Positions 8,751-17,348 of a stretch of DNA of 64,000 nucleotides are shown here, piece by piece (the first letter of the stretch is position 1; each line of letters begins with the position of its first letter). A program made the translations under genes and the position numbers. The notes under the pieces are model-generated. The model did no database searches. It saw only the letters and a list, made by a program, of their open reading frames with translations, and was not told the DNA's origin. The DNA is taken from the NCBI RefSeq assembly GCF_030604785.1, contig NZ_JAUVVF010000001.1:62001-126000 (forward strand). Direction: 5' to 3'. This DNA is from Paracoccus sp. (in: a-proteobacteria) (GTDB lineage Bacteria; Pseudomonadota; Alphaproteobacteria; Rhodobacterales; Rhodobacteraceae).

Positions 8751-9574
8751 AGCGCGGCGGGCAGATCGGGCAGGGCGGCTGTCGCCTCGATCTGCATCAT
8801 GTCATGGGCGGGGGTCACGTGATCGGGCGTCTCGCGCGCGACGGTCGCGTAATCCATGTCGAGATGCATGTTCGTCAGCACCGCGCGGGGGCTGGCCGCG
8901 CGTGCGATCCAGTCCAGCGCCAGCGCCAGATGGGCATGGCTGGGATGGGGTTCGGGGCGCAGCGCGTCGATGACGAAGGTCTCGGCGCCCTCGATCAGGG
9001 GCCAGGCCGCGTCGGGAATGGCCGAGACGTCTGGCAGATAGACCAGCCCGCCGATGCGGAAGCCAAGCGCGGTCGTGCGGCCATGCTGGACACGGAAGGG
9101 GATCAGCCCGACCGGGCCGCCGGGGCCGTCGATCGTCAAGCGGCCCTCGATCGGGTTCAGCGTGCAGATCGGAGGGTATTCGCTGCCCTCGGGCGTCTCG
9201 AAGACGTAGCCAAAGCGGGTCAGCAGTGCCTCGGCGGTCTGGTAATCCGCCCAGGCGGGCAGCATGCGGCGGGCGTTGTAAACCAACTGGCGCAGATCAT
9301 CGATGCCGTGGATATGGTCGGCATGGGCATGGGTGTAGACGACGGCGTCGATGGTCTCGACCCCGGCATCCAGAAGCTGCGGCACCAGATCGGGGCCGCT
9401 GTCGATCAGGACGCGCGTCGTGCCCTGCGCGCCGTCGCGTTCCACCAGGATCGAGCAGCGCCGCCGCCGGTTGCGCGGCTCGGTCGGGTCGCAGACGCCC
9501 CAACGGTTGCCCAGGCGCGGCACGCCGCCGGACGATCCGCAGCCCAGGATCGTGACGCGCAGATCGCCGCTCAT
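8747..9574 (-). CDS. Metallo-beta-lactamase-fold hydrolase, PhnP-like
   Basis: A 275-residue MBL-fold enzyme. The metal-binding motif THAHADH is at 81-87 (followed by IHGIDDLR), and a cysteine-containing N-terminus (GCGSSGGVPR at 11-20) is typical of the PhnP/cyclic-phosphodiesterase branch. Later conserved pieces are YLPDVSAIPD and HLALALDW. PhnP hydrolyses cyclic ribose phosphate, but outside phn operons these proteins are general phosphodiesterases of unknown substrate. It overlaps the TatD-type gene upstream and the AEC gene downstream by 4 bp each, so it is translated within the dacA-tmk-holB operon. Confidence 0.85.
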   Translation of the reverse strand: MSGDLRVTILGCGSSGGVPRLGNRWGVCDPTEPRNRRRRCSILVERDGAQGTTRVLIDSGPDLVPQLLDAGVETIDAVVYTHAHADHIHGIDDLRQLVYNARRMLPAWADYQTAEALLTRFGYVFETPEGSEYPPICTLNPIEGRLTIDGPGGPVGLIPFRVQHGRTTALGFRIGGLVYLPDVSAIPDAAWPLIEGAETFVIDALRPEPHPSHAHLALALDWIARAASPRAVLTNMHLDMDYATVARETPDHVTPAHDMMQIEATAALPDLPAAL

Positions 9575-10368
9575 GCGGCGGCCTTGGCGAAGAGCCGGTC
9601 GAAATTCGCGCTGCTGGCGGCGGCAAAGGCGGCAAGGTCCAGCCCGAACAGCTCGGCCCCCACGCGCGCGGTATGGGCGACATAGGCGGGCTCGTTGCGC
9701 CGCCCGCGATGGGGGGGCGGGGCCAGATAAGGGCTGTCGGTCTCGATCAGGATGCGGTCCAGAGGCGCTGCGGCGAAGATCTCGCGCAGGTCAGACGACC
9801 GGGGAAAGGCCGCGATCCCCGACATCGAGAGGTAGAAGCCCAGATCCAGCGCCGCCCGCGCCAAGGCGGCGGACGAGCTGAAGCAATGCATGACGCAGCC
9901 ATAGGCGCCTGCGCGGTGTTCCTCGGTCAGGATGCGGGCCATGTCGTCATCAGCGTCGCGCGCATGGATGATCAGCGGCAGGCCGGTGCGGCGCGCGGCC
10001 TCGATATGGATGCGCAGGCTTTCCTGCTGAAGCGCGGCGCTTTCGGCGGTGTAGTGATAGTCGAGGCCGGTTTCCCCGATCCCCACGAATTTCGGATGCG
10101 CGGCCAGCGCGACAAGCTGATCCACCGAGGCCATGGGTTCCTCGGCCACGCTCATCGGATGGGTGCCCGCGGCGTAAAAGACGCCCTCATGCGCCTCGGC
10201 CAGGGCGCGGATCGCGGGTTCGTTGCGCAGGCGGGTGCAGATCGTGACCATGCGCGTGACGCCGGCGGCGCGGGCGCGTTCGATCAGCGCCGCATGTTCG
10301 CCATCGAAATCCGGGAAATCCAGATGGCAATGGCTGTCCACGAGGGCAGGGGGCGCTGCATCACGCAT
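9571..10368 (-). CDS. TatD-family metal-dependent deoxyribonuclease/hydrolase
   Basis: A 265-residue TIM-barrel hydrolase. The metal ligands DSHCHLDF are at 11-18 (His13 and His15). Further ligands are visible in GIGETGLDYHY (Glu), HARDADDD (His), CVMHCFSS (His) and the terminal ETDSPYLAP (Asp). TatD proteins act as 3'-5' exonucleases or D-aminoacyl hydrolases and are linked to DNA repair. The position directly after holB is common in alphaproteobacteria. It starts 14 bp after the holB stop and overlaps the PhnP-like gene by 4 bp. Confidence 0.92.
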   Translation of the reverse strand: MRDAAPPALVDSHCHLDFPDFDGEHAALIERARAAGVTRMVTICTRLRNEPAIRALAEAHEGVFYAAGTHPMSVAEEPMASVDQLVALAAHPKFVGIGETGLDYHYTAESAALQQESLRIHIEAARRTGLPLIIHARDADDDMARILTEEHRAGAYGCVMHCFSSSAALARAALDLGFYLSMSGIAAFPRSSDLREIFAAAPLDRILIETDSPYLAPPPHRGRRNEPAYVAHTARVGAELFGLDLAAFAAASSANFDRLFAKAAA

Positions 10369-10382
10369 CCGGTTTCCTTCGG

Positions 10383-11486
10383 TCAGGCTGTCGCGGCGCG
10401 CGCCGGGGGCGATTGCGCCAGTTCCAGAACCATATCCAACACCAGCGCGGCGGGGTCAATATTGACCGCCCGGCCTGCGCGGGCCCGAGCCGACAGGCTG
10501 GCCTGCGCCTCGGCCCAGTGGCGGGCGGCCAGATCGTCGGGCGACAGCCGCGCCATCAGCGCGGCCTCGCCCCGCGCCGCCTGATCCAGCGGCGCGCCCA
10601 TCAGTCCCGCCCGCGCCAGCCGCGCCAGAAAGCGGTCGAGCAGCGTGATCGCCAGATCGAACGGATCGCCATCCGCCCCCGCCCGGCCCGCTGCCGCATT
10701 GGCCCATTCCGCCGCCGCCAGCCGGTCCAGCCGGGGCAGGGTGGCAAACAGATCGACCAGCGCCTGATACCGGTCCAGCCCGTCCTGCCCGGCCAGTCGC
10801 AGCGCCTCGCCGACCGAGCCGTCGGACAGGGCGGCCAGCGGCTCGGCATCCTCGTGCAGGCCCATATCGGACAGGATCGCGCCCATCTGCGGCGCGGCCA
10901 GCGGCGACAGGCGCAGCGTCCGGCAGCGCGACCGGATCGTAGGCAAAAGCCCTGCGGGCTGATGCGCGACCAGCAGGATCAGAGTCCGGGCGGGCGGTTC
11001 CTCAAGCACTTTCAGCAGCGCATTGGCGGCGGCGGTGTTCATGTCGTCGGCGGCGTCGATGATGGCGACGCGGTGCCCGCCCTCGGCCGCGCTCATGTGG
11101 AAGAAGGACAGTAGCCGCCGGATCTCGTCCACGGTGATCTGCGCGGAGAGGCGGCCCGCCTTGTCGTCCCAGGGGCGGCGGATCACGGTCAGGCGCGGTT
11201 CGGACAACGCCAGCACGCGGCGCGTCTCGGGGCTTTCGGGGTTTGAGGTCAGGTCATCCGACGCCATTCCCGACAGGACCCATTTGGCGATGGACCAGGC
11301 CAAAGTCGCCTTGCCCACCCCGCGCGGGCCGGTCAGAAGCCAGGCATGGTGCAGCCGCCCGCCCCGCGCCGCCGAGACGAAATCGCGCAGTGCCGCATCA
11401 TGGCCCAGCACGCGCCTCGCCTCGCGCGGGTGGGGGGCGCCGGGCACGCGGTCGGGTTCGGGGATATCCTCGGGCGCGGTCTTCAC
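10383..11486 (-). CDS. holB: DNA polymerase III delta-prime subunit
   Basis: A 367-residue clamp-loader subunit of the replicase. The AAA+ P-loop GPRGVGKAT is at about residue 51; the helical region NTAAANALLKVLEEPPARTLILL and the SRC motif (IRSRCRTLRLSPL) are diagnostic. No cysteine-rich zinc site is obvious, which fits the shorter alphaproteobacterial form. The start is GTG at 11486, which shares GTGA with the stop of tmk; the frame stays open further upstream but that would run through tmk. Neighbours tmk and the TatD-type gene make the standard dNTP/replication group. Confidence 0.93.
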   Translation of the reverse strand: MKTAPEDIPEPDRVPGAPHPREARRVLGHDAALRDFVSAARGGRLHHAWLLTGPRGVGKATLAWSIAKWVLSGMASDDLTSNPESPETRRVLALSEPRLTVIRRPWDDKAGRLSAQITVDEIRRLLSFFHMSAAEGGHRVAIIDAADDMNTAAANALLKVLEEPPARTLILLVAHQPAGLLPTIRSRCRTLRLSPLAAPQMGAILSDMGLHEDAEPLAALSDGSVGEALRLAGQDGLDRYQALVDLFATLPRLDRLAAAEWANAAAGRAGADGDPFDLAITLLDRFLARLARAGLMGAPLDQAARGEAALMARLSPDDLAARHWAEAQASLSARARAGRAVNIDPAALVLDMVLELAQSPPARAATA

Positions 11487-12079
11487 AGCGCGGCCCGGAT
11501 GCGGGCTGCGACCTCGTCGGGTGCGCCGCTGCCGTCGATCAGGCGCACGCGGTTCGGATACTCGGCGGCCAGCGCGCGGAAGCCCTGCGCGAGGCGTTCC
11601 TGAAAACCAAGGCCAAGGCTTTCGAACCGATCTTCGGTCCCGCCGCGCGCGGTGCCGCGCGCAAGGCCGGTCGCCGGGTCGATGTCGATGACGAAGCTGC
11701 GGTCGGGTTCGATCCCGATCATCAGCGCGTGCAAGCGGTCCACCATCGCGCGCAGATCGCCCCGCGCCGCGCCCTGATAGACGCGGGTGCTGTCGGCGAA
11801 GCGGTCGGTGATGACGATCGCGCCCCTGTCCAGCGCGGGGCGGATCGTGCGTTCCAGGTGATCGCGCCGGGCCGCGGTGAAGAGCAGGCATTCCGTCTCG
11901 GGCGACCAGCGTTCGCCCGCGCCCTCGACCAGCAGGCGCCGGATCTCTTCGGCACCGGGGCTGCCGCCGGGCTCGCGGGTCAGCACGACCTCGCGGCCCT
12001 GGGCGCGCAGGGCCTCGGCCAGAAGGCGGGCCTGCGTGGACTTGCCGCAGCCGTCGATCCCCTCGAAGCTGATCAGCAT
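11483..12079 (-). CDS. tmk: Thymidylate kinase
   Basis: A 198-residue kinase converting dTMP to dTDP with ATP. The P-loop FEGIDGCGKST is at 5-15, the DRFADST motif near 91 and the LTREPGGSPGAEEIR substrate loop near 34. It overlaps holB by 4 bp, and its start codon touches the carboxypeptidase stop (1-bp overlap at 12079), so the three are translationally coupled. The length is typical of the bacterial enzyme. Confidence 0.96.
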   Translation of the reverse strand: MLISFEGIDGCGKSTQARLLAEALRAQGREVVLTREPGGSPGAEEIRRLLVEGAGERWSPETECLLFTAARRDHLERTIRPALDRGAIVITDRFADSTRVYQGAARGDLRAMVDRLHALMIGIEPDRSFVIDIDPATGLARGTARGGTEDRFESLGLGFQERLAQGFRALAAEYPNRVRLIDGSGAPDEVAARIRAAL

Positions 12080-13221
12080 CAGATGCCGGTGGCGGCGATG
12101 GCGCGCTGCCCCAGTTGCATCACGGCGCCCTTGATGCGGCCCAGAAAGCCCGCCTCGGCGATGTCGGCGGTGGCGATCAGCGGAGTGACGGCCTCGCGCG
12201 CGCCGGGGATGGTCACGACCAGACGGCCGACCGGGTCGCCCTTGGCGATGGGCGCGGGGATCGGGCTGTCATAGACGATCTCGACCGTGACCTGATCCTG
12301 CGCGCCTGCGGGGACCAGCACGTTGACGCCGTTCTCGGTGGTCAGGCCCACGCGGCTGGCCGTGCCCAGCCAGACCGGCGCCTCGGTCACGGTCTCGCCC
12401 GCCGGGACCAGCGTCTGCATGGTGAATTGCCGGAAGGCCCAGTTCACGATGCGCTCGGATTCCTCGGCGCGGGCGCGGTCGGATTGCAGGCCCGAGACGA
12501 CGAAGATGATCCGACGCCCGTCCTGCGCGGCCGAACCCACCAGACCATATCCGGCCTCTTGCGTGTGGCCGGTCTTGAGCCCGTCGCCGATCCCCTGCCG
12601 CAGGATCGGGTTGCGGTTGTAGCGGTTGGCGGGCGCGCGGTCGTCAAAGCGGAATTCTGTCAGCGCGAAGTCGCTGTAATATTGCGGGAAATCCTCGATG
12701 ATCCGCAGCGCGACAAGGCCCATATCCTCGGCCGACATGACATGGCCCTCGGCCGGCCAGCCGGTCGAGTTCTTGAAGACCGAATGGGTCAGCCCGATCT
12801 GGCGGCCGCGTTCGGTCATCTGGCGGGCGAATGCCTCCTCGGTTCCGGCCAGCCCTTCGGCCACGACGACGCAGGCATCATTGCCCGACAGCACGATGAT
12901 GCCCTTGATCAGTTCCTCGACCGTGGGACGGTCGAGCTCGTTGAGGAACATGGTCGAACCGCCCATCTGCCGCGCGCGGCTGGAGACGGGCAGGCGCGTA
13001 TCCATCTGGACGCGGCCATCCTCGAGCGCCTCGTAGAGCATGTAGAGCGTCATCAGCTTCGACATCGAGGCGGGCGGGATCGCCACGTCGGCATTCTTCT
13101 CCATCAGCACGGTGCCGCTGGTCACGTCATAGACCCAGGCCGAGGTCGCGGTCGTGTCGAAGGCACGCGCGGGTGCGGCAAGCGACAGGGCGACGGCGAA
13201 CCACACAAGGAATGCGCGCAT
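12079..13221 (-). CDS. D-alanyl-D-alanine carboxypeptidase (penicillin-binding protein 5/6 type)
   Basis: A 380-residue exported peptidoglycan carboxypeptidase. There is a signal peptide (about 1-20, ending PARA-F), then the three active-site motifs of the S11 family: SMSK at 52-55 (nucleophile Ser52), SGN at 112-114 and KTG at 216-218. A C-terminal beta-sheet domain (about 270-355) is followed by an amphipathic tail (FLGRIKGAVMQLGQRAIAATG) that would anchor it to the outer face of the inner membrane. It trims pentapeptides and limits cross-linking. It heads the minus-strand operon; AGGAA lies 9 nt before the ATG. Confidence 0.94.
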   Translation of the reverse strand: MRAFLVWFAVALSLAAPARAFDTTATSAWVYDVTSGTVLMEKNADVAIPPASMSKLMTLYMLYEALEDGRVQMDTRLPVSSRARQMGGSTMFLNELDRPTVEELIKGIIVLSGNDACVVVAEGLAGTEEAFARQMTERGRQIGLTHSVFKNSTGWPAEGHVMSAEDMGLVALRIIEDFPQYYSDFALTEFRFDDRAPANRYNRNPILRQGIGDGLKTGHTQEAGYGLVGSAAQDGRRIIFVVSGLQSDRARAEESERIVNWAFRQFTMQTLVPAGETVTEAPVWLGTASRVGLTTENGVNVLVPAGAQDQVTVEIVYDSPIPAPIAKGDPVGRLVVTIPGAREAVTPLIATADIAEAGFLGRIKGAVMQLGQRAIAATGI

Positions 13222-13262
13222 GGGGGTAGGTTCCTCTGACTTCTTCGCCCGCGATGGTTACA

Positions 13263-13895
13263 TCAAGCCCCCGCGCCCCGCAACGCGGCGGCGTCGTCCG
13301 GGGCGCTATTGTGATCGGGCTCGCGCTGGCCCACGGCCTCGCGCCAGTGGCGCCGGCAGAGCGAGACATAGGTCTCGTTCCCGCCGACCTGGACCTGCGC
13401 GCCTTCGGTGATGACGCGGCCCTCGGGGTCGTGGCGCACGACCATCGTCGCCTTGCGCCCGCAATGGCAGATCGTACGGACCTCGCGCATGTCGTCGGCC
13501 AAAGCCAGCAGCGCGGCCGAGCCGGGAAACAGCTCGCCTCGGAAATCGACGCGCAGCCCATAGCACATGACCGGCTGGCCCAGATCGTCGGCCACGCGCG
13601 CGAGTTGCCAGACCTGATCGCGGGTCAGGACTTGCGCCTCGTCCACGAAGATGCAGGCGCAGCCCGCGCCGATCCGGCCGATCAGGTCGAAAAGGTCGGT
13701 CTGCTGGGAAAAGACCACCGAATCCGCCGCGATGCCGATGCGGCTGGCGATGCGCCCCGCGCCCGCCCGGTCGTCGAACGCCGCCGACAGCAGCAGGACC
13801 GCCATGCCGCGTTCGCGGTAATTGTGCGCGGCCTGCAGGAGCATCGTGCTCTTGCCCGCATTCATCGTGGAATAATGGAAATAGAGCTTGGCCAT
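13263..13895 (-). CDS. tdk: Thymidine kinase
   Basis: A 210-residue type-II thymidine kinase of the dNTP salvage pathway. The P-loop STMNAGKST is at 9-17, the DEAQ motif (FVDEAQVLT) near 91, and a zinc site is made by CHCGRK near 146 and a later CRRHW. It lies 42 bp before the carboxypeptidase gene on the same strand and may be co-transcribed. The length is normal. Confidence 0.95.
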   Translation of the reverse strand: MAKLYFHYSTMNAGKSTMLLQAAHNYRERGMAVLLLSAAFDDRAGAGRIASRIGIAADSVVFSQQTDLFDLIGRIGAGCACIFVDEAQVLTRDQVWQLARVADDLGQPVMCYGLRVDFRGELFPGSAALLALADDMREVRTICHCGRKATMVVRHDPEGRVITEGAQVQVGGNETYVSLCRRHWREAVGQREPDHNSAPDDAAALRGAGA

Positions 13896-13947
13896 GCCGC
13901 CAGATAGCCGCGCCCCGCCGCCGCCTCAAGGCCCTGCGGCACCATGA

Positions 13948-13978
13948 GAAAAGCCGCAGGGCGGACCTGCGGCTTTTC
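13948..13978 (-). terminator. Rho-independent terminator after the RhlE-type helicase gene
   Basis: GAAAAGCCGCAGG (13948-13960) and CCTGCGGCTTTTC (13966-13978) are perfect 13-bp arms around a 5-nt loop, with the A/T runs inside the arms. It works in either direction; here it lies 20 bp past the minus-strand helicase stop and isolates it from tdk. Confidence 0.85.
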
Positions 13979-13998
13979 CGGTGGTATCGGTGCGGGGA

Positions 13999-15399
13999 TC
14001 AGCCCCGGCGCTTGGCGCCGCCCGCGGGCTTGCGCGAGGGTTTCGCGCCGCCGCCCATCGGCGCGCGGCCCCGCGATTGCGGGCGCGGACCCTTGGCGGC
14101 GGGGGCCGCCGCATAGGCCCAGGGCTCGCCGCCGATGACCGGGATCGTGGCCTTCATCGCCTTTTCAATGGCGCGCAATTCACCCATCTCGGCCGGCGCG
14201 CAGAAGGCGACGGCGCGGCCGTCACGACCCGCCCGCGCAGTGCGGCCGATGCGGTGGACAGAGTTCTCGGGGACGTTGGGCAGGTCGTAGTTATAGACAT
14301 GCGCGACCTCGGGAATGTCGAGGCCCCGCGCCGCCACATCGGTGGCGACCAGAACCTGCGTCTCGCCCTTGCGGAAGGCCTCCAGCGCGCGCTCGCGCTG
14401 GCCTTGGCTTTTGTTGCCGTGGATCGCAGCGACCGGGAAACCCCATTTTTCCAGCAGCTTGGCCAGCTTTTCGCAACCATGCTTGGTGCGGCCGAAGACC
14501 ATCGCCAATTCGCCCGGATGCTTGGACAGGTACTCCGCCAGCAGCGTGGCCTTGTCGCCCTGGCCGGTGAAGTGGACGCCCTGTTCGATCTTGCGGGCAG
14601 CCTGACCCGGAGGGTTCACGGCCACACGGACGGGATCGGTCAGATAGGTCTCAGCCAGTTCCTCCATCAGCTTGGGCATGGTGGCGGAAAACAGCAGCGT
14701 CTGACGTTCGCGCGGCAGCATCTTGGCGATCTTGCGCAGCGTGTGGATGAAGCCGATGTCCAGCATCTGGTCCGCCTCGTCCAGCACCAGATAGGTGGTG
14801 GCCGACAGATCGACCGCGCGGCGTTCGATCAGGTCCATCAGGCGGCCCGGCGTGGCGATCAGCACGTCCACGCCGCGCGACAGCCGCTCGGTCTGGACGT
14901 TGATCGAGGCGCCGCCGACCACGCGAAAGCTGCGGATCGGAGTGCCTTCGGCATAGGCGTCGATATTGGTGGCGATCTGGGTGGCCAGTTCGCGGGTGGG
15001 GGCCAGGATCAGCGCCCGGCAGGTGCGCGGATCGGGTTTCTTGCCGTATTTGATCAGCCGCGTCAGCATCGGCAGGCCGAAGGCGGCCGTCTTGCCGGTG
15101 CCGGTCTGCGCCAGGCCCAGCACGTCGCGCCCCGCCACGACCGAGGGGATGCCTTGGCTCTGGATCGGGGTCGGCTGGGTCAGGCCCATCGCGGCGATGT
15201 TGGCGTTGATGCGGTGGTCGATGCCCATATCGGCAAAGGGGCCGGTGGGCAGCGGGTCGCGGGCCGGGGCGCGGCGGCCCTCGTTCGCGGCCAGCGCGGG
15301 CGATTGCACATTCGGCACCGCGCGGCGGCCGCCATGGGCGGTGGGGGAAGCGTTGGGGCCGCGATTGTGCCGGCGGCGGGAATTGGTCTTCTGTTCCAT
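13999..15399 (-). CDS. DEAD-box ATP-dependent RNA helicase, RhlE type
   Basis: A 466-residue RNA helicase. A basic N-terminal arm of about 50 residues leads into the Q motif (GLTQPTPIQSQGIP), motif I AQTGTGKT, PTRELATQ, VLDEADQML, SAT and HRIGRTARAGRDG, in the expected order. The C-terminal 50 residues are Gly/Lys/Arg/Pro-rich and likely bind RNA. RhlE proteins act in ribosome maturation. This second DEAD-box gene lacks the DbpA-type domain of the gene at 676-2466. It is monocistronic: a strong terminator follows and a 237-bp gap precedes it. In that gap a TTGACT (minus, 15635-15640) has no convincing -10 partner. Confidence 0.92.
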   Translation of the reverse strand: MEQKTNSRRRHNRGPNASPTAHGGRRAVPNVQSPALAANEGRRAPARDPLPTGPFADMGIDHRINANIAAMGLTQPTPIQSQGIPSVVAGRDVLGLAQTGTGKTAAFGLPMLTRLIKYGKKPDPRTCRALILAPTRELATQIATNIDAYAEGTPIRSFRVVGGASINVQTERLSRGVDVLIATPGRLMDLIERRAVDLSATTYLVLDEADQMLDIGFIHTLRKIAKMLPRERQTLLFSATMPKLMEELAETYLTDPVRVAVNPPGQAARKIEQGVHFTGQGDKATLLAEYLSKHPGELAMVFGRTKHGCEKLAKLLEKWGFPVAAIHGNKSQGQRERALEAFRKGETQVLVATDVAARGLDIPEVAHVYNYDLPNVPENSVHRIGRTARAGRDGRAVAFCAPAEMGELRAIEKAMKATIPVIGGEPWAYAAAPAAKGPRPQSRGRAPMGGGAKPSRKPAGGAKRRG

Positions 15400-15636
15400 G
15401 ATCGTCTTTCGTCCCCGCCGCCCCCCGTATCGGGCGCACGAGGCTGGGGCCGCGCATCGGGCGCGGCCTGTTGCAGGGGTGCGGGCGAAATACGAGTATG
15501 CCCGCTGCCTCCCCGCGTGAATGGGAAACGGATCTGTGTCGCGCCCAAGACAGGGTGGCCCGGCGGGCCCGATCTGTGGCTGCTCACGCGGCAGCAGGGG
15601 GCGACGTGTTGCAGATGGTGCAGTCAGGCGCGAAAG

Positions 15637-16086
15637 TCAAGCGCGCTCGGCGCTGTCCAGCCAGATCGTGACCGGGCCGTCATTGAGCAGCGACACCTGC
15701 ATCTCGGCGCCGAAGATCCCGGTCTCGACCGGCAGGCCCAGGCCGCGCAGGGCGGCGACGAAATGCTCATAAAGGCGGCGGCCGTCCTCGGGTGCGGCGG
15801 CCGAGGAAAAGCCGGGCCGGTTGCCGCTGCGCGTATCGGCGGCCAGCGTGAACTGGCTGACCGCCAGCACACCGCCGCCGATATCGGTGATCGCGCGGTT
15901 CATCCGCCCGGCCTCGTCGCGGAAGATCCGCAGTTTCGCCATGCGTGCGGCCATGCGCTCGGCCGCGACCTCGTCATCGCCCTGCATCGCGCAGACCAGC
16001 GCCAGAAGGCCGGGGCCGGTTCGCCCGACGATCTGCCCCCCGACCGAGACCGAAGCCTCGGTCACGCGTTGCAGCAGCAGCCTCAT
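15637..16086 (-). CDS. dtd: D-aminoacyl-tRNA deacylase
   Basis: A 149-residue homodimeric enzyme that hydrolyses D-aminoacyl-tRNA and so keeps D-amino acids (and mischarged glycine) out of protein. It starts [13 protein letters not shown] and contains the catalytic motif VSQFTL near 80 and GNRPGF near 91, both invariant in DTD1. The start ATG at 16086 shares ATGA with the stop of the upstream YeeE/YedE gene, so the two are coupled; the functional link is not obvious. Confidence 0.95.
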   Translation of the reverse strand: MRLLLQRVTEASVSVGGQIVGRTGPGLLALVCAMQGDDEVAAERMAARMAKLRIFRDEAGRMNRAITDIGGGVLAVSQFTLAADTRSGNRPGFSSAAAPEDGRRLYEHFVAALRGLGLPVETGIFGAEMQVSLLNDGPVTIWLDSAERA

Positions 16087-16517
16087 GCGAGGGCCGCGCG
16101 CGGCTGGCGGTTGTTCCACAGGCCGAATAGCGCCATCCCCGCGACCATCGCCGCCATGAAGGTCAGCGCGGGCGTGCCGCCGATCGCCAGCGAGGCGATG
16201 GCCGGGCCGGGACAGAGCCCCGCCAGACCCCAGCCAAGCCCGAACAGGGCCGCGCCTCCGATCAGGCGGCCGTCCAGTCTCTGCGGCGGCAGGGCGGGCA
16301 TGGGCGCGCCGGTCAGCGCGGCGGGCCTGCGCGCGGCGAGGCGCCAGACGAAGAACATCGGCACCACCGCGCCGCCCAGAACGAAGGCCAGCGTCGGGTC
16401 CCATGCGCCGAAGATGTCCAGCCAGCCCCGGACCTTGGCCGGGTCCGTCATCCCCGACACCAGCAGCCCGGCCCCGAAAAGCCCGCCCGAAAGCGCGGCG
16501 ATCAGCAAACGTGTCAT
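16083..16517 (-). CDS. YeeE/YedE-family membrane protein, second half-transporter (PmpB/DUF6691-like)
   Basis: A 144-residue protein with about four membrane helices. It has the GxLFGxGLxVSGM-type start ([20 protein letters not shown] at about 10-29) and a later cysteine in [13 protein letters not shown], both typical of YeeE/YedE (TsuA) sulfur-compound transporters. In the split form two short proteins replace the single long TsuA. It follows its partner gene by 1 bp and overlaps dtd by 4 bp. It probably moves thiosulfate or a related sulfur species across the inner membrane; the exact substrate is unknown. Confidence 0.82.
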   Translation of the reverse strand: MTRLLIAALSGGLFGAGLLVSGMTDPAKVRGWLDIFGAWDPTLAFVLGGAVVPMFFVWRLAARRPAALTGAPMPALPPQRLDGRLIGGAALFGLGWGLAGLCPGPAIASLAIGGTPALTFMAAMVAGMALFGLWNNRQPRAALA

Positions 16518-16518
16518 G

Positions 16519-16947
16519 TCATGCCCACCCGATCATGCGTGCGATGATGACGGCCAGAACGCCCGTCGCCAGATAGATGCCCGTGGCCGCGATGCCGCGC
16601 CAGGACAGCCGCGAGATGCCGCAGACCCCGTGCCCCGAGGTGCAGCCATTGCCCAGCCGCGTGCCGAAGCCGACCAGCAGACCCGCAAGGATCAGCACGC
16701 CCGTTCCCGCCACCGGCTCGGACGCCGCGCCCAGACCCGCCGCGACCATCAGCGCCGGAACCAGCACCAGCGCGGCGAGAAACACCGCGCGCTCGGTCCA
16801 GTTCGCGCGGCCCGTGCCGTCGATCAGCCCGCCCAGCAGCCCGCTGGCCCCCATGATGCGGCCATTGCCCAGAAGATACAGCGCCGCCGCGCCGCCGATC
16901 ATCAATCCGCCGATCAGGCCCATGATCCAGTCGGGTTCCATCCGCAT
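16519..16947 (-). CDS. YeeE/YedE-family membrane protein, first half-transporter (PmpA-like)
   Basis: A 142-residue membrane protein with about four helices. The motif GFGTRLGNGCTSGHGVCGISRLS at about 94-116 carries the conserved cysteines that shuttle sulfur in the YeeE/TsuA family. It is the partner of the 144-residue gene that follows. An ATTC-N8-GAAT palindrome sits 29 bp upstream of the start, which suggests control by a persulfide-sensing ArsR-type repressor. No sulfur dioxygenase, rhodanese or repressor gene lies next to it, unlike in many BigR/SqrR operons. Confidence 0.85.
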   Translation of the reverse strand: MRMEPDWIMGLIGGLMIGGAAALYLLGNGRIMGASGLLGGLIDGTGRANWTERAVFLAALVLVPALMVAAGLGAASEPVAGTGVLILAGLLVGFGTRLGNGCTSGHGVCGISRLSWRGIAATGIYLATGVLAVIIARMIGWA

Positions 16948-16975
16948 GCTCCTTGGTTGCAGCCTGCCGAAGATG

Positions 16976-16993
16976 TATTCCGATATAAGAATA
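16976..16993. promoter_or_regulatory. Candidate SqrR/BigR-type operator
   Basis: TATTC (16976-16980), an 8-nt AT-rich spacer and GAATA (16989-16993) form a perfect 5-bp-arm palindrome containing ATTC-N8-GAAT. To my knowledge that is the recognition pattern of the sulfide-responsive repressor SqrR of Rhodobacter. It lies just upstream of the YeeE/YedE pair and is conspicuously AT-rich in GC-rich surroundings. Seen directly; the bound regulator is inferred. Confidence 0.6.
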
Positions 16994-17015
16994 TGTCAAG
17001 ACCGTGCGCCGGGGC

Positions 17016-17243
17016 TCAGGGCTTGAGCATGATCGCCAACACGACGACCATCAGCCCGATGCAGGACGCCGCCAGCGCGGCCATGTTCACCGCCAGCACC
17101 GTCTTCATCCGCGCGCGCAGCGCGTCGTCGTCCATCCCGGCGCGGCGGGCGCGGGTGACGGTCAGGATGCACCAGACGATCCCGACAAGCCCCAGCAGGG
17201 TCAGGGCGGCACCCGCCCAGATGATCCAGTCGTAAAGGCTCAT
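17016..17243 (-). CDS. Small two-helix membrane protein, unknown function
   Basis: A 75-residue protein, if the start is the ATG at 17243 (MSLYDW). Two hydrophobic segments (about 5-27 and 50-73) flank a basic/acidic loop (RARRAGMDDDALRARMKT), so both ends would lie on one side of the membrane. It resembles small Rhodobacteraceae membrane proteins without assigned function. It is on the same strand as the YeeE/YedE genes but the operator palindrome lies between, so it is probably a separate unit. Confidence 0.6.
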   Translation of the reverse strand: MSLYDWIIWAGAALTLLGLVGIVWCILTVTRARRAGMDDDALRARMKTVLAVNMAALAASCIGLMVVVLAIMLKP

Positions 17244-17348
17244 GGCAGCATCCCCCGGCAGTTTTCCGACGCCCGCCCTAGCGGCGATTGCACCGCGCGG
17301 CAAGACGGCCTAACAGGTCGGGCAAAACGCGAAAAGGGAAAGACCGCC

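Noticed and set aside
15612..15640. TTGACT on the minus strand as promoter for the RhlE-type helicase gene.
   Set aside because: No acceptable -10 box at 16-18 bp (CATCTG or ATCTGC only), and the start lies more than 200 bp downstream.
13981..17235. 1,084-codon plus-strand frame opposite the RhlE-type helicase, dtd and the sulfur transporters.
   Set aside because: The minus-strand genes show catalytic motifs and operon overlaps; the plus frame shows none and crosses their intergenic regions.
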